Notes under the pieces: model-generated
Databases searched by the model: none
What the model was told of the DNA's origin: nothing
Seen by the model: the letters and a program-made list of their open reading frames with translations, nothing else
Assembly: GCA_030765065.1 (NCBI GenBank)
Contig: CM060979.1
Coordinates: forward strand, 13,793,001 to 13,857,000
Length of the DNA stretch: 64,000 bases
Source: Deroplatys truncata
Lineage: Eukaryota; Arthropoda; Insecta; Mantodea; Mantidae
Reading direction: 5' to 3'
Translations under genes and position numbers: made by a program
Shown here: positions 22,950 through 34,249 of the stretch, one piece after another
How the letters are laid out: every line of letters begins with the position of its first letter
Position numbering within the stretch: the stretch's first letter is position 1

Positions 22950-23997
22950 GAAGTTAAATTTTTGGCTTACGTAATGATTATTATTACGTATATTTTCACA
23001 AAGTGTGCTGTTATGTAATTATTTAGCTCCACGTTGAGGACGCCAATTTGAAGAATGAAATTGAGCCTCGTATTTGTTGCCAACTTTGAAAAAAGTTATT
23101 TAACTGAATGCTGGATATGAGATGTGAGAATTCCCACGTATGTGTGTCACTTTGAGAATGTACGAGTATTTAGGTTACGTAATGAAGATACACTTTGATG
23201 CTGTTTGATGCTTGAGACGCCAAACTTTGTAGTGAAGATGATGCTTGTTTTACGTAATATTATTAAAGCTATTTGCCTCGGCTGCTTTCAGTCACACTAT
23301 AGAAACACAAGTTCTTTTAAGGTTGTGATAAGAACTAAAACATGTCACAGAATTTACTTTTTAAGTTTCACTTCTTTTTATTTCTCTTTATACTTGCACA
23401 TTTATAACACAACAATTTATAAAAGAAAAACTGTGAGCACTTTATATACATTCTAGCGGAGAACACAATTTTTACCATCCGTACTTTACAACATCTTACC
23501 CGCGACTTTCACGTCTGCTCTTTACAACATCTTGCCCGCGACTGACTAAATTCAACAGTAAAAATCTTATAGCTTTGGTAATGCCAGTCTCTTATTGGCT
23601 GATTCTAGTCCAATAAAATTTAAGTATTCAAACTAAAACTTTTCTTTATTTTTGATTGGCTAATTCCAAACTGTAAGTGAAATTATGTTATTACCGATCT
23701 TTTCATAACCAGTACTTTTTTAAATTCCAGACACATTATTGTCACCAAAATTACATTATTACCTCATTATTAACATCCTAAAACATATTATTCTCACAGT
23801 TTTTGCACTATTAGAGTATATAAACATTTATATATCACTAATAAATACGTTTACAATAAAAAATAAGTATTTACAATGACTTTACATACAATTTAAATAA
23901 TAATTATATACATATTGTTTTTTAAGGTGGGCTGTTATTGAATTTAATTATAGTAAAAATACAATAAATATCATTTAGGCATTAAAATACTGCCTCA
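22950..23997 (-). repeat. LTR (family 2) with primer-binding site and leader remnant
   Basis: The LTR is 23049-23997 (949 bp, TG...CTGCCTCA), a close copy of 14123-15060. Left of it, on the minus strand, come AAT and TGGCGTCCTCAACGTGGAGC (23045-23026), a primer-binding-site-like sequence, then a short leader with several 'tacgtaat' words. As with the LTR at 14123, the element is cut off shortly after the leader. Confidence 0.8.
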
Positions 23998-24782
23998 TGA
24001 TCCACACTACGTTCCTCTTACCGAATCCCCGTCACACAAGACTTAATTCCGCCTATCATTCCTAGCTCTCATTTACGTGCTTCCCCCTTTCTATATCCCT
24101 TCTTACGGTTAAAAGTATAAAGTTATTATTTTCGTCGACTGGAATTTATTCATTTCTAGATGCCTTTCTGCACACTAACTTGACACTAACTTTCACATAT
24201 ATTCTGCCTCGACGCTTGACATGAAGTCTCACCCACAGTTCGACACGAAGTGATCCATGTTACCCACGTCTCAAACTTCTCTGCCTCCTAGATAATTTTT
24301 CTATTCTCCGCCTATTTTCTAGTTTCATTCCTCCTTTTTACTATTCACGTGAGTTTTCTAACTTCTCATTGGTCATTTTTCTAAGTTTTACGCTGCTTCT
24401 CATTGGTTTGCTATATTTTAAAGTTGATCTTCACCATGTCTAACATTATCATCTTATTTCTGCCTGATTACCTTTTCTGTGCGGTTGACTGCATCTGACT
24501 TCCCGTCTGTTGTATTCGTTTCCTGTGGGTTTCACAAATTCTATGTAGCCTAAGTGCTCGCTAATGTTGCCTGTTTGTTCGTGAAATATTTCCCATTTTT
24601 ACAGTTTTTGCTAGTCTCTCTTCGCTCTGAAATACGCAGTTTCATACATTTTATTTTCATCTGTTTCATTTTATTTATTAGTGTCTGTTCTTTACTTAAT
24701 CTCTGTCGTCATGATTTTATTCCCCTCTTTCCTAGTCCTTCATATTATCTTTATTCTTCTTTCTTCTTCTTCTTATTATTCC

Positions 24783-24834
<52 letters not shown>

Positions 24835-24900
24835 TCACTTCGGGTGGATCTTATCACTTCATAAACAAGTAAATAGTTGAATTTCCTGGTGTTACTGATG
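23998..24900. other. Unassigned insert with (ATT)n microsatellite
   Basis: No gene is seen. Pyrimidine-rich sequence leads into an (ATT)n tract of about 20 units at 24777-24835. Two plus-strand open frames crossing it are low-complexity artefacts. It lies between the LTR and the transposase N-terminus of the surrounding element, so it may be part of either. Confidence 0.5.
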
Positions 24901-24933
24901 CAGTTTATTTTCAGAAATTAACACAACATAACA

Positions 24934-25296
24934 ATGTATTTAAGTGAAAGTGAGAGAATTGAGATTTTAATGATAAATGGACATGGCAATGTCAAATGTT
25001 CACAAGATGAGGTATATGCACTTATCAAGGAAACACATCCAGATCGACCTCGTATTTATCAATCTACTGTGAGTAGAATACAAAATAAATCTAAGGAACA
25101 TGGACACGTGAGAGATATCAAAATATCTGGTAGAGCGCCATCATGTAAAAATGGTAAGGAGCTAGACATTTTAATAATGAAAGATAACCCACATTCTTCA
25201 CTTACTGTTAGGAATCTACATTTGGTGTTTCGAGAACAACCATCTGTAGACTTTTGTGTCGTAGATAACATCCAGTGCGGGCCTTGCAGCAGCTAA
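24934..25296 (+). pseudogene. Tc1/mariner-type transposase N-terminus (truncated)
   Basis: From ATG 24934 the 120-codon frame reads M-Y-L-S-E-S-E-R-I-E-I-L-M-I-N-G-H-G. It continues with Q-S-T-V-S-R-I-Q-N-K-S-K-E-H-G-H-V-R-D and D-N-P-H-S-S. This is the two-part helix-turn-helix DNA-binding region of a Tc1/mariner-superfamily transposase; the H-P-D-R-P-R segment before Q-S-T-V-S is typical of one insect lineage. The frame loses similarity at about residue 100 and meets the right TIR within 100 bp, so the DDE domain has been deleted. The reading frame itself is undamaged. Confidence 0.8.
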
Positions 25297-25640
25297 TGGT
25301 ATCTAAAAATGTTTCCGATTATGTCACAACTTGCACAACAATGATATTAAGAATGGTTTGTTTCTGCAAAAAAGGGTCTTAAAATATACTGTTGCTTTTT
25401 GAAAAGTATTTCCATTTAGCTGTAGCAGAAAATATTTGAGACTTTTGAAACACACTATATATACATTTGTATTACACACTCACGGTTCACTCTGAGTAAG
25501 TTTTTGATGTGTGATAAAAGTTTGAAGCACTTATCTGATGCAGATAAGGCTTGTCAAACTACTGGTAATAATAACACACTAACTTGGGTTTAAATAAATT
25601 TTATTAAAGTGAACTTAACTTTATTGAGTTTTTGCATACG

Positions 25641-26451
25641 TACAAGGTCTGTTCAAAAAATTCCGGAACATTCGTAATTTCGTGCCAATGGAGTGTTGGA
25701 GCAAAATCCGGTTGGCATCCCTGCACACACCTGTGTTTAATGTGTAACTGCCGGAAGTCAATGCGTCTGCATTAAATTTTGCGTGAAACTCAAGAAAACC
25801 TTTACAGAGACACACCAAATGATGCAGGAAGCCTATGGTGATGAGTACTTCGGTGTTACAAATGGTTCACGCAGTTTTAAAATGGCTGGATGTAAGTTAA
25901 AGATGACCCTCGTTCAGGACACCCTTCGACATCTACTGACGACGCTCATGTCAGGAACGTCAACGAAATTGTGCATGCCAATCGAAAGCTGACTATCAGG
26001 ATGTGTTGCAATGCCTGCGAGAAAATGTAAGAAGAAAACGGCCTGAAATGTGGCGAGACAATTCATGGCTCTTGCATCACAATAATGCACCCGTACATTC
26101 ATCCCTGTTGGTGCGCGACTATTGCACAAAAAACGATATCCTGTACTGCCTCATCCTTCGTATCCTCCAGACCTGGCCCCTGTGGACTTTTTTTTATTTC
26201 CAAAGTTGAAAACCTCGTTGAAAGGATGAAAATTTGCAACGATAGACGAGATAAAAGAAAATTTGCAGGCACCGCTTGTGCGGTCCAGGAAGAGATGTAC
26301 CAAGACTGCTTCCGGAAGTGGAAATGTCGTTGAGAGCAGTGTATCAATTGTGGAGGGGAGTATTTTGAAGGAGACTATGCACAATAAGTAAAAGCTAAGC
26401 GTAGAAAAATGTTGTGGACAAAGTTCCGGAATTTTTTGAACAGACCTGGTA
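25641..26451 (+). mobile_element. Internally deleted mariner element
   Basis: The 807-bp element 25643-26449 lies between TA dinucleotides. Its TIRs are nearly perfect: CAAGGTCTGTTCAAAAAATT versus, reverse complement of the right end, CCAGGTCTGTTCAAAAAATT, and both continue CCGGAAC. The high TIR identity suggests that it is younger than its neighbours. Confidence 0.92.
25783..26392 (+). pseudogene. Mariner transposase remnant (N- and C-terminal parts)
   Basis: The ATG at 25783 starts M-K-L-K-K-T-F-T-E-T-H-Q-M-M-Q-E-A-Y-G, the usual first helix of a mariner transposase. After about 65 codons the frame drifts. From about 26003 the catalytic half resumes: H-H-N-N-A-P-V-H (second catalytic position Asn instead of Asp), then a broken Y-P-P-D-L-A-P-V-D-F-F region, and a tail with K-T-S-L-K-G-R-K-F-A-T-I-D-E-I-K-E-N in another frame. 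The central part around the first Asp is deleted. The Asn at the second position would abolish catalysis even without the frameshifts. Confidence 0.85.
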
Positions 26452-26900
26452 TATAAAGTAACAGATGCATTATCTGCAAATCCGAGCACACATCGGTTAT
26501 TGCTCAAGATACTTGAGCCGTTGCTTGCTGCAGAGTGGATTCTATATCACTTTCTAATTTTTCTTCTGAGCCAAATAACTCAAAATAAGAATCATCACTG
26601 AATTTATAGAACTTTGACATTATTTCACTATCTGATAGTATGTGTTTCAATGTCATCTTCGCATACCATGCAAAAAAACTCTTTAAAAAAACGAACTATT
26701 CACACACAGGTGTACAACCTCATAATCGTATGGATAAGATGTTTTAAAGGCTATGAGTGGCATCTGTGCATACTGCTAACATCTGACAATGATTGTGCAA
26801 AGCATTAGGTAAATTCAATCACAAATTTTCAGTTGGTAACTAAATTTATCTCACCTCAGGATGCCTGTGATTATGTTCACATCTCAACTGTGGAGAAAAG
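26452..26900. other. Intronic spacer
   Basis: Nothing is recognised between two mariner-type elements. Confidence 0.4.
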
Positions 26901-28190
26901 TACAAGGTGCTCCGCTCAAATGTCCCTAATTTCAGTTGTATGTGACGGATAAACAGTTGAAGCTAGACACTTACAACAACGTTTATATAAAAGGAAAACT
27001 CAATGAGTTTCGAATCCTGTTGATAGATGGTGCAAAGACACAGTTTTCATTTTAGATTTTATTATTTATCAAAATGGTGACACCGCAGATCAAAGTGGAA
27101 ACTGTTCTGTGGTGTGCTTAGTTAAATCAATTGTCCGAGTTCAGAGAGAGTTGCGGTGAGTCTTTAACCATAATGCTCCAACAACTGCTAAAAGCATAAA
27201 GAAGTAATACGATACATGTTTAGAAACTGGAACTGTGTTAAAGAAGCATGGTGGTGGTCGCAGAACATCCTACAAAATGGTTGCAAATGTTCAAACCGCA
27301 TTTGAGCGAAGCCCACGAAAGTCATTAAAAAGAGCTTTGTGGGAACTTCAAATAACTAAATCAACATTGCAACGAATTGTCCACAAACGTCTCAAACTGT
27401 ACACATACAAATTGAAGTTATCATCTGAAGCCAAATGACAAGCCCAAACAAGTGCAATTCGCCAATGCGATGCCGGACTGTCTCGGCACTGATCCTGATT
27501 TCACGTGCAAGATTTTCTTCTTGGACAAAGGCGCTTTCCATGTGTCAGAAGATAAATCTGCATAATGTGTGGATCTGGGGATTGCTGATAGTTCCAAGAT
27601 CAATGTTTGGTGCGGTTTGTTATGGAATAAAGTCATTGGACCGTTTTTATTTGCCGAAAAAACTCTGTGGTACCACACATCTTGACATGCTGGAGCAGTT
27701 CTACTTTCCACAAATTGAATATCTGCAGTCTAACGTTCTTTTCCAACAAGATGGTGCTCCTCCACACTGGTTCAGTAAGTTCGTACGACATTGGACAACA
27801 TTTTCCCTGGCCGTTGGATTGGTAGGGGAGGATTGATTGCATGGCCCCCTAGATCTCCCAATTTAACACCACTCAATTTCTTTCTCTGTGGCTATGTCAA
27901 AGATAAACTTTACGCCACCCCAGTCAGAAACCTTCATGTTCTTTGGGAGCACATTGTGGAGGTTATTGAGAGCATTTCAGAAGTCATACTCCAACGTACT
28001 TGGCAAGAAATTGTTCATCACCTTGACATCATCACAATGACTGCTGGAGCTCATATAGAGATGTGGTGATATGCATATCAAAACTTGTTGAGTTTTCCTT
28101 TTGTATAAACATTGTTGTAAGTTTTTATCTTCAATCATTTATCCATCACATACAGTTGAAATTAGGGACATTTGAGTGGACCACCCTTTA
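26901..28190 (+). mobile_element. Near-complete Tc1/mariner-superfamily element, WIGR-type
   Basis: The 1,286-bp element 26903-28188 is flanked by TA. The long TIRs (about 45 bp) share CTCAAATGTCCCTAATTTCA and then (A/G)(C/T)TGTATGTGA on both ends. The transposase runs left to right and its pieces are in order, so the element is full length or nearly so, but frameshifted. Confidence 0.9.
27060..28069 (+). pseudogene. DDE transposase, frameshifted
   Basis: The N-terminal domain is decayed up to 27235, then reads K-K-H-G-G-G-R-R-T-S and S-T-L-Q-R-I-V-H-K-R-L-K-L (helix-turn-helix). The catalytic half includes L-F-Q-Q-D-G-A-P-P-H-W (second Asp) at about 27745. After a frameshift comes F-P-G-R-W-I-G-R-G-G and then W-P-P-R-S-P-N-L-T-P-L-N-F-F-L-C-G-Y-V-K-D. 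Both the third acidic position and the preceding Asp have become Asn (P-N-L, P-L-N-F), which would inactivate it. The protein ends normally near 28069. It is the same lineage as the remnant at 9649-9960. Confidence 0.87.
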
Positions 28191-28888
28191 TATTGGAAGT
28201 GCAGAACATGTTAAATACTGCTTGTCTGGTCTTTCCTCTTTTGAACACAAAAGGCAATTTGATGCTGTAAAAACTACAATTTTGTGCATGTATTTGCCAA
28301 AAAATCATGACTTGTCAATCTGAAAGTTGCTACGGGCAATTTGTGAGGAAGCCTATTAAAACAAAATTAACATGGCACTAAAATGATGTTTTATAGTTAT
28401 TTGTATAGCCCATGCTCTTCCTAATAGTCTTGCACAGTCAAAATTAGCATTTCATCATTCATTCTTGATTCGGGAAATGTAGTTTTGGTTTTTCTTTGGG
28501 TTCTCTTACTGTATCCATAAAACAGAAACCAAGAATCACTAGGCTTTCAGTCTCTGGACTTGGAAAGAAAGAAAGACAGGGAGGGAGGGAGAGGGAAAGG
28601 GGGTAGAGGGAGAGAGGGCGAGATGGACTGATAAGGAGTTAAGTAGTAAACACACAGAGCAAAAGTATATTCATGCCTACACCATATTCTCCTTTAGGTT
28701 ATTGCCATTAAATGTACATGGTAAATTAAGAGTCAAATAAGAAATTATTGTTTATGTGCAAGCAGTGTAGTTCAAATTAATATGTTAGCATAGAACTTGT
28801 GTCAGAATGACTTTACATTACTAATCCAATGGATTGCAGGTTTTCTTAATTCTCCAAATTTGTTCAAAATGTTAATTATTCTTGACAG
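28191..28888. other. Intronic sequence with a short GA-rich tract
   Basis: No gene is seen. A purine tract (gggagg/gaga runs, 28562-28622) is the only compositional feature. The last bases form the acceptor for exon C ('attcttgacag'). Confidence 0.5.
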
Positions 28889-29048
28889 CGTGAGAAAGTA
28901 ACCTATGAAGAATTCCGTGACTGGTTGACTACTCATCCGGATGCTACGTCGCTAAGTCGCTGGCTGCTTTCAGAACCTTGTACCGTAACCCTTAGCAATG
29001 AACTGGAGACGCCAACATTCTATCAAACCCTTGCTGGGGTTACCCATT
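28889..29048 (+). CDS. USP32: USP32 coding exon C
   Basis: It encodes 53 residues plus one base: R-E-K-V-T-Y-E-E-F-R-D-W-L, then S-R-W-L-L-S-E-P, ending T-P-T-F-Y-Q-T-L-A-G-V-T-H. The last block is almost invariant in USP32 proteins (vertebrate D-T-P-T-F-Y-Q-T-L-A-G-V-T-H). Phase 0 at the acceptor follows exon B exactly; the donor is GTAAGT at 29049, phase 1. Confidence 0.94.
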
Positions 29049-29739
29049 GTAAGTGAAAAATAATTTATAAATATTATACATGAATACTTTCTCTCTCTAA
29101 TATATCTTTATTTAATAACTGCCTGTATAAAACAGGTTTTATGAATATTATTTGGTTTTATGTAAATGAACCAAATGCTGAAATGTTTTGCTGTTTATCG
29201 TGTTTAATAATGGATTAAGATTCTTTCAACCAGCTGTCCAAATGAGTATTCAAGAGCTTTCTTTTTGTAAGGTTCTGGAGAAAAGCTATGCTTGGCGTAT
29301 GATGGCTACATAACCTTAAATTTACGATTTGGTTTTGTAACTTCAGGAACACAACTTGGTGCATTATCATGGCAATTGTTAATCACAGTGCCCTATATAA
29401 AGCAATGAAAGCAAAGTTCTCCCACTAGAATGAGCTGATTATGTCAAAATTGTGCATTGTTGGTAGCCATTTTATACCATGGAAGTTTTCATTAGTACTA
29501 TTGTGAGATGCCAATTGGTTGCAATCTTTTTAATTGTACTTTACATCACAGTAGCCATTGTATTTCAAAGCTACTCATTTGTACAGTTTTATGCAGCAGG
29601 TGTCAAAAAACAGTGTGCAGAAAATGTAGAGTAGAAAGGCAGTACCAAACTAAGCATTTTGAGGTTAGGAACATGGGGTCGCAATGCAGTATAACAGGGG
29701 CACTGCACGAACATAATTGAAATCTGTCTTTATGAAACA

Positions 29740-31970
29740 TCAAAATGAAATGTAACTCACATACTGTTTCAACTAATGAGTACTGGTGCATATTAGTGTA
29801 CACTGTAGAGCTTACAAGCCATAAGGTAAACCATATAAAATTAAAGTTTAAATTAATTGTATGCAAATCATAACTGCATGTTTTAATTAAAATTCCCTTA
29901 AGATTACTTTTAAAATACTTAAAATTAGTTGTAGATGAAATATTAACAGGCAAGGAATTGAACAATTTCAAACCATAGATAATAGGAAAGCTATTAAATT
30001 TCACCGAGTGATGCATAGGAAATGTTAAAATTATGTCTCGTATGGTTATCATAGTGTGAAAATCAAAATTCTAAGAAAGTAATCTCTGTGAATAAAAATG
30101 AACTCCAATAATTTAAACATATATAATCCGTAGAGATTCAACATGATATTTGATTACGTTGATATTGTAATGAAAAGAAGCTAGAAACAGTGATGTGTAT
30201 TGAATTTATTTAAGGTGAGTCAGAATTGTTACACTAACATCACTTAAGTTTACTCACTTAACATGTTTCGGGAAACCGTTGTTAGTGTAACAATTCCGAC
30301 TCACCTTAAATAAATGATATTTGATATTTATTAGCCTCTTTGCCATATGAATACAGATAAAGTTGTCATAATAAAAACTAGATTAAAATCATATTTGATA
30401 ATATTTCTTAAGGTCATAATGGAAATGTAAGCAATGATGAGTGAACATGTCTCTTGAATGCAGGTCAGGTAAATTTCTAATGTCTAATGGCAAAGCATTA
30501 TAAAATTTGTAGGAAATGTGAACAAAACTGTTTTCAATATAACTTATTTGCATTTATTCATATATATGTTCAAGCTGTTGTGAGTATTGTAATCATTTAC
30601 AGTAGAACAAAGAGTCAAAGTATTGAACTTGGATTTTACATACAAAAGACAGTCCAGAATAAACACTACCGGCAAAGTTAATATTCCTAATTCAGTAAAC
30701 AGTGGTTTACAGTGTGTTCAGGATTGAACACCACAAATGATTCTCACAGCTCTTTTTTGGAGTATAAGTAACCTGGATGTTGAAGTATGGTGCCCCACAG
30801 GAGAATTCCATATCTAAGATAACTATATATATGGCCATAATAAACCATAACTAGAAATGCTCCTGTAGAGTACCTTTTAACATTCAAATCATAAATATAC
30901 CAATATTTATTTTCCATGTGTATCCCACAAAGTTCCAACTCGAGATGGATTCCAAGAAGCCATGTTGATACACAAGAACTGCCATTTCTGTTAAGTAAAA
31001 ACTTAATAGCGATAGTTTTATTTTTATTTACACTACGTTTGTTGGCAGGATGTATAGGCTGGAAGAAATATCATCCAGTTTACTATTCATAGTGTTTTCA
31101 CTTATATGTGAAACTCCTAACAAACATATAAGTTTCTACAGTATCTCTAATACATGCAGGAAGGTCATTAATATAAATAAAACACAGTACTGGCCCAAGT
31201 ATAGAGCCCTGTGGGACACCATACCTCATGCATTTAAAATCAGAAATTTGGCTGTTAAGAAAAACAGATTGAAACCTCTCTTTCAAGTATGATTCTGTGG
31301 AAGCAGTACTGGTATGATTAAATCCATAATATTGTAATTTCTGTAGTAAAATAACATGTGAGATAGAATCAAAGGCTTTAGTAAAGTCATAAAAGTCACT
31401 TATCTCTCTCTCAAATGCGTCAAAACGGTTTTCCATAAATCTGGTAATTGCTTCAATTGTGAAAATGTGAGAATGCCTAAATCCATATTGGTTCACAAAA
31501 GAGTTTGCTAGTTTTGAAATAAGTAATAACCTGACTATTTATTAAAATTTCAAATATTAATGAGATTGTGGAAATTATAGTGATAGGTCTGTAATTATTA
31601 GGGTCATTTTTATTCCCTTTTTTATGTATTGGAGTGACCTTTACATATTTAGAAGCATCTGGAAATATACATTCATCAGTGCAGATGTTGAATATGTGAG
31701 CCATTTGGCTCACATATAAAATGTGCAGCTAATATTATTAATTTAGAATTCAAGCCATAGATATCTGGATATGTAGTATTTCTGAGTTTTAAAATAGCAA
31801 GATAGAAATCTTCCACGGTAAATTGCTTAAACTGAAATTCAGTGGGAGGCTTTACTTTGCATGTTGGTTGAGATTCTTGACCATTGTCTACATTGCACAT
31901 TCTTTAGAATGCTCCTTGTTATAATTTGCACACTTTAGCATTGTATCATTTGAAGTTCCAACATTCAAAT
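29740..31970 (-). mobile_element. Decayed Jockey/CR1-like LINE in intron, cut by a PLE micro-element
   Basis: Reading leftwards, the minus strand gives a pre-RT region (31900-31676), RT motifs (31713-31477: T-P-I-H-K-K-G-N-K-N-D-P-N-N-Y-R-P-I) and then F-T-K-A-F-D-S-I-S-H (motif A) and G-V-P-Q-G-S-I-L-G-P (31496-31098). A post-RT tail ends with G-L-K-L-F-N-S-L-P-V-N-I (30052-29603). The F/Y-A-D-D active-site block is missing after N-D-L-P, so the RT is deleted at its core. A 159-bp insertion at 30155-30313 interrupts the 3' part. Both outer ends are approximate and I found no target duplication. Confidence 0.75.
30143..30325. mobile_element. 159-bp Penelope-derived micro-element with 12-bp duplication
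   Basis: ATGATATTTGAT occurs exactly at 30143-30154 and 30314-30325. Between them lies a unit whose outer parts are inverted repeats: TTATTTAAGGTGAGTCAGAA (30217 on) and its complement ending at 30312, both leading into gttacactaac. A left-only extension (about 50 bp, 'gaagctagaaacagtgatgtg') matches the extension left of the PLE at 51107. The centre has CCCGAAACATGTTAAGTGAG on the minus strand, like the hammerhead 3' half of the large PLEs. It has no coding capacity. Confidence 0.75.
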
Positions 31971-32045
31971 AATTATCACATTTCCTTAGGTTAGGTTTCA
32001 TGGTTTATGATTCATTAACATATTTATTATCTTGTTTGTGTTTAG

Positions 32046-32285
32046 TGGAAGAAACTGATATTATGGAACTGGAAAAACGTTATTGGCAGCTCAAAGGACA
32101 ATCTCGCACAGGAAAGCTGGATTTGGATACTCTGGTTCCACTTATTAGTCCTCCAGTACCTTTATCTGTGTGTCCTGGTGTTTTTGGAGCATTTGATGAG
32201 AACCGTGACAGTCACATCGATTTCAAGGAAATGGCATGTGGAATTTCTGCTGCTTGTCGAGGACCATTGACAGAAAGACAGAAAT
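32046..32285 (+). CDS. USP32: USP32 coding exon D (EF-hand)
   Basis: It encodes L-E-E-T-D-I-M-E-L-E-K-R-Y-W-Q-L-K and then S-R-T-G-K-L-D-L-D-T-L-V-P-L-I-S-P-P. A calcium-binding EF-hand loop follows, D-E-N-R-D-S-H-I-D-F-K-E, with acidic or oxygen ligands at positions 1, 3, 5 and 12. It ends C-R-G-P-L-T-E-R-Q-K. All of this aligns without gaps to vertebrate USP32 (F-D-E-N-R-D-N-H-I-D-F-K-E). The acceptor is 'gtgtttag' and the donor GTAAAT at 32286; phases fit both neighbours. An in-frame ATG at 32000 lies in the intron and is not used. Confidence 0.95.
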
Positions 32286-32321
32286 GTAAATATTTGATAT
32301 AATAATATGAATAGTCTGTTA

Positions 32322-32346
32322 CATATATATATATATATATATATAC
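32322..32346. repeat. (TA)n microsatellite
   Basis: An alternating TA tract just downstream of the exon D donor. Confidence 0.8.
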
Positions 32347-32397
32347 ATAGTGGCTTGTGCTTGATTATACAAGCTTCATGAATCGTGACTATATTGG

Positions 32398-32932
32398 ATA
32401 TTTTTCCCTTCACATAGAAATTTTTTCAATGCTTTTGATTTTCTCAAAAATGCCTCTGATTTTCATTAAAATAGCATGTGTATAAGATATTTTCATGACA
32501 AATGAGGCGCAGATTTTGAATTTCCTAGGAATTGCCTGTGAAGTCCTCTTCATTCTGAATGACTTTTCCATAACTGGTAAAATGTAAGAGATACACAAAA
32601 AATGTAGTTCTTGTTAGATCACACAATTTTTGCCAAATAAACTTTTTTGTGGCATCAACCATTTCCAAGATATTCTTTATTATTGATTTGAATTTTCAAA
32701 TTCTTATGCTTTTCTCAAGAGGAAAATTGTTATTTGTTTTTTTCTCTTGGCCATGCAAAGAGAACGTAATTTAAAAGTCATCACATAGCAATCAGCTCTT
32801 AAAAGATTTGACTGTCACTTTAAGTCTACTGTATTCCTCTAATCCCCTTGTACTTACAGGTATATGTAATAAAAACAATTTCTGCAAGAAAATTGTTAAA
32901 AAATTAGTAGAAAAAGTCATATGAATGTAAAC
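32398..32932 (+). repeat. Repeat C copy 2 (5'-truncated; LTR element inserted at its 3' end)
   Basis: Homologous to the right two-thirds of the other repeat C copies ('gattttctcaaaaatg.ctctgattt', 'aagatattttcatgacaaatga', 'actggtaaaatgtaagagatacac', 'ggaaaattgttatttg'). Its last bases continue after the LTR retrotransposon at 37420 ('atatcagatac'), so the retrotransposon inserted into it. Confidence 0.75.
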
Positions 32933-34023
32933 TGAGAGATGTATAGCACAAATTTGTATATATGCTTCAGAGCACCACGTGGTGGGAAGATATGCAGAAG
33001 AATATTTGTGATAGCAACAAATTTGTATATATGCTTCAGAGCACCACGTGGTGGATAATGTTTCTCACGTAATGTTGTTTACCTCACGCGTGCAGCCATA
33101 TTGTGTGACGTCATTCGTCGGTCGCCTGCTAACTCCATCTGGCGTAGCAATCTATATGAATTAGTTTTAAGGTTATGTATATTGTCTTCCGGCCAGCTAT
33201 TTAGGTAGGCATTTAATTCTTGCAGGTTGTGAAGCGGAAAAGGAATCTTTTATCCAAAAATTACTAGTGAAGAAATGTATTTTATAATGTTTTATTGTCG
33301 AGCACGTGCACTAACACTTTCACAGATTTTGTCTAGATAATCGCCATACTGAAACTGTTTATAATAACGTCTTATCACTTTTAACTCACGTACTTCAATT
33401 TGGTATATTTAACTGTATAATCCTTTATAAGATTTCTCGTACTTCTGCTGCGCGTAACTTTATGAATTTAGAGACCGACATGAGAATCTTGTTGAACTGG
33501 GAGCTGACGTGTTATGTGTTGAGAATCTTGTTGAACACTGGGGAAGATGTGTAATGTTTTGAGAATCTTGCCGAACTGGAGAACGATGTGAATGCTTCGA
33601 GAATCTTGCTGAACTGGAGGACCCGCTAACTCGACCTGGCTTATTTATAGACTTGCCTTAAGATACGCCTAAAGATTATAAATGAAATGCTATTGGCTAA
33701 TAAAACGCGCCAACATTAGCGTCTATTTTACTATCCAATGAAAACCACTAATACAAATTACTTTTATAGAATGTTCTAGAAGCTTTTTTACTGAAAAGGC
33801 GCGAAACATGACGTAACTTCCTGGTTCCCGGTAACGATAAACAACTCACTCCCTTGCTAAAGTATTGTGTTATTGTTAACAGTTTCAGTAGAGCCGTAAA
33901 TTATTATTTACCAATAATAATTACAATTATTAAACCTCTGAAATCAATGTTACATAAAAATACATATTCATATAAAAATAATTATTTACATTAAAGTAAT
34001 TTGTGATACAAATTACCGTCTCA
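32933..34023 (-). repeat. LTR (3' LTR of the minus-oriented element)
   Basis: This is the left copy. An internal direct repeat of about 40 bp ('aacaaatttgtatatatgcttcagagcaccacgtggtgg' type) occurs twice near its left end (32950-33053). Three or four repeats of 'gagaatcttg..gaact' lie at 33483-33615, a pattern also seen in the other LTR families here. A 'tataaat'-like and 'agatcgata'-free promoter region cannot be fixed from sequence. Confidence 0.9.
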
Positions 34024-34230
34024 TATGCCCCACTAGAAACATAATTATAAATATTTATAACCTGTTTAGAAATTTTATAATTTTGTTTTTAGTCTCCTAA
34101 ATCTTGTAACACACGCTATCACTTTCACTTAACACTTCACACGCGTTTAACACACGACATATGTTTTATCTCGCCACTACTTACTGGCTCTGATTTAATT
34201 AGTTTAGATATTAATCTGACATCACAAAAA

Positions 34231-34249
34231 TTTTTTTTTTTTTTTTTTA
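34231..34249. repeat. Oligo-T tract
   Basis: A run of about 18 T; similar T runs occur at 34793-34806 and 34819-34837. All lie downstream of the gag-like ORF on its strand (A runs in the sense strand). Confidence 0.8.

Larger units (their letters stand above)
22590..25459 (+). mobile_element. Long-TIR Tc1/mariner-like element enclosing an LTR fragment
   Basis: The ends at 22592 (CAGTGCGTTTCAAAAGTCCC) and 25457 (reverse complement TAGTGTGTTTCAAAAGTCTC) stay similar for about 60 bp ('tgctacagctaaatggaaat'). TA flanks both sides. Near the right end is the N-terminal part of a transposase. The interior is expanded by an LTR with leader (about 22950-23997) and about 900 bp of unassigned DNA (23998-24900), including an (ATT)n tract. 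The C-terminal half of the transposase is missing. Confidence 0.8.

Noticed and set aside
24554..24880. 108-codon and overlapping 63-codon plus-strand frames
   Set aside because: They are driven by the (ATT)n and pyrimidine-rich tract; runs of Leu or Tyr only.
30700..31000. Idea that clustered short inverted words form a CRISPR-like or satellite array
   Set aside because: No regularly spaced repeats; the words belong to the decayed LINE.
32000..32045. Upstream ATG extending exon D
   Set aside because: Homology to USP32 begins exactly after the AG at 32045, and exon C supplies the preceding residues.
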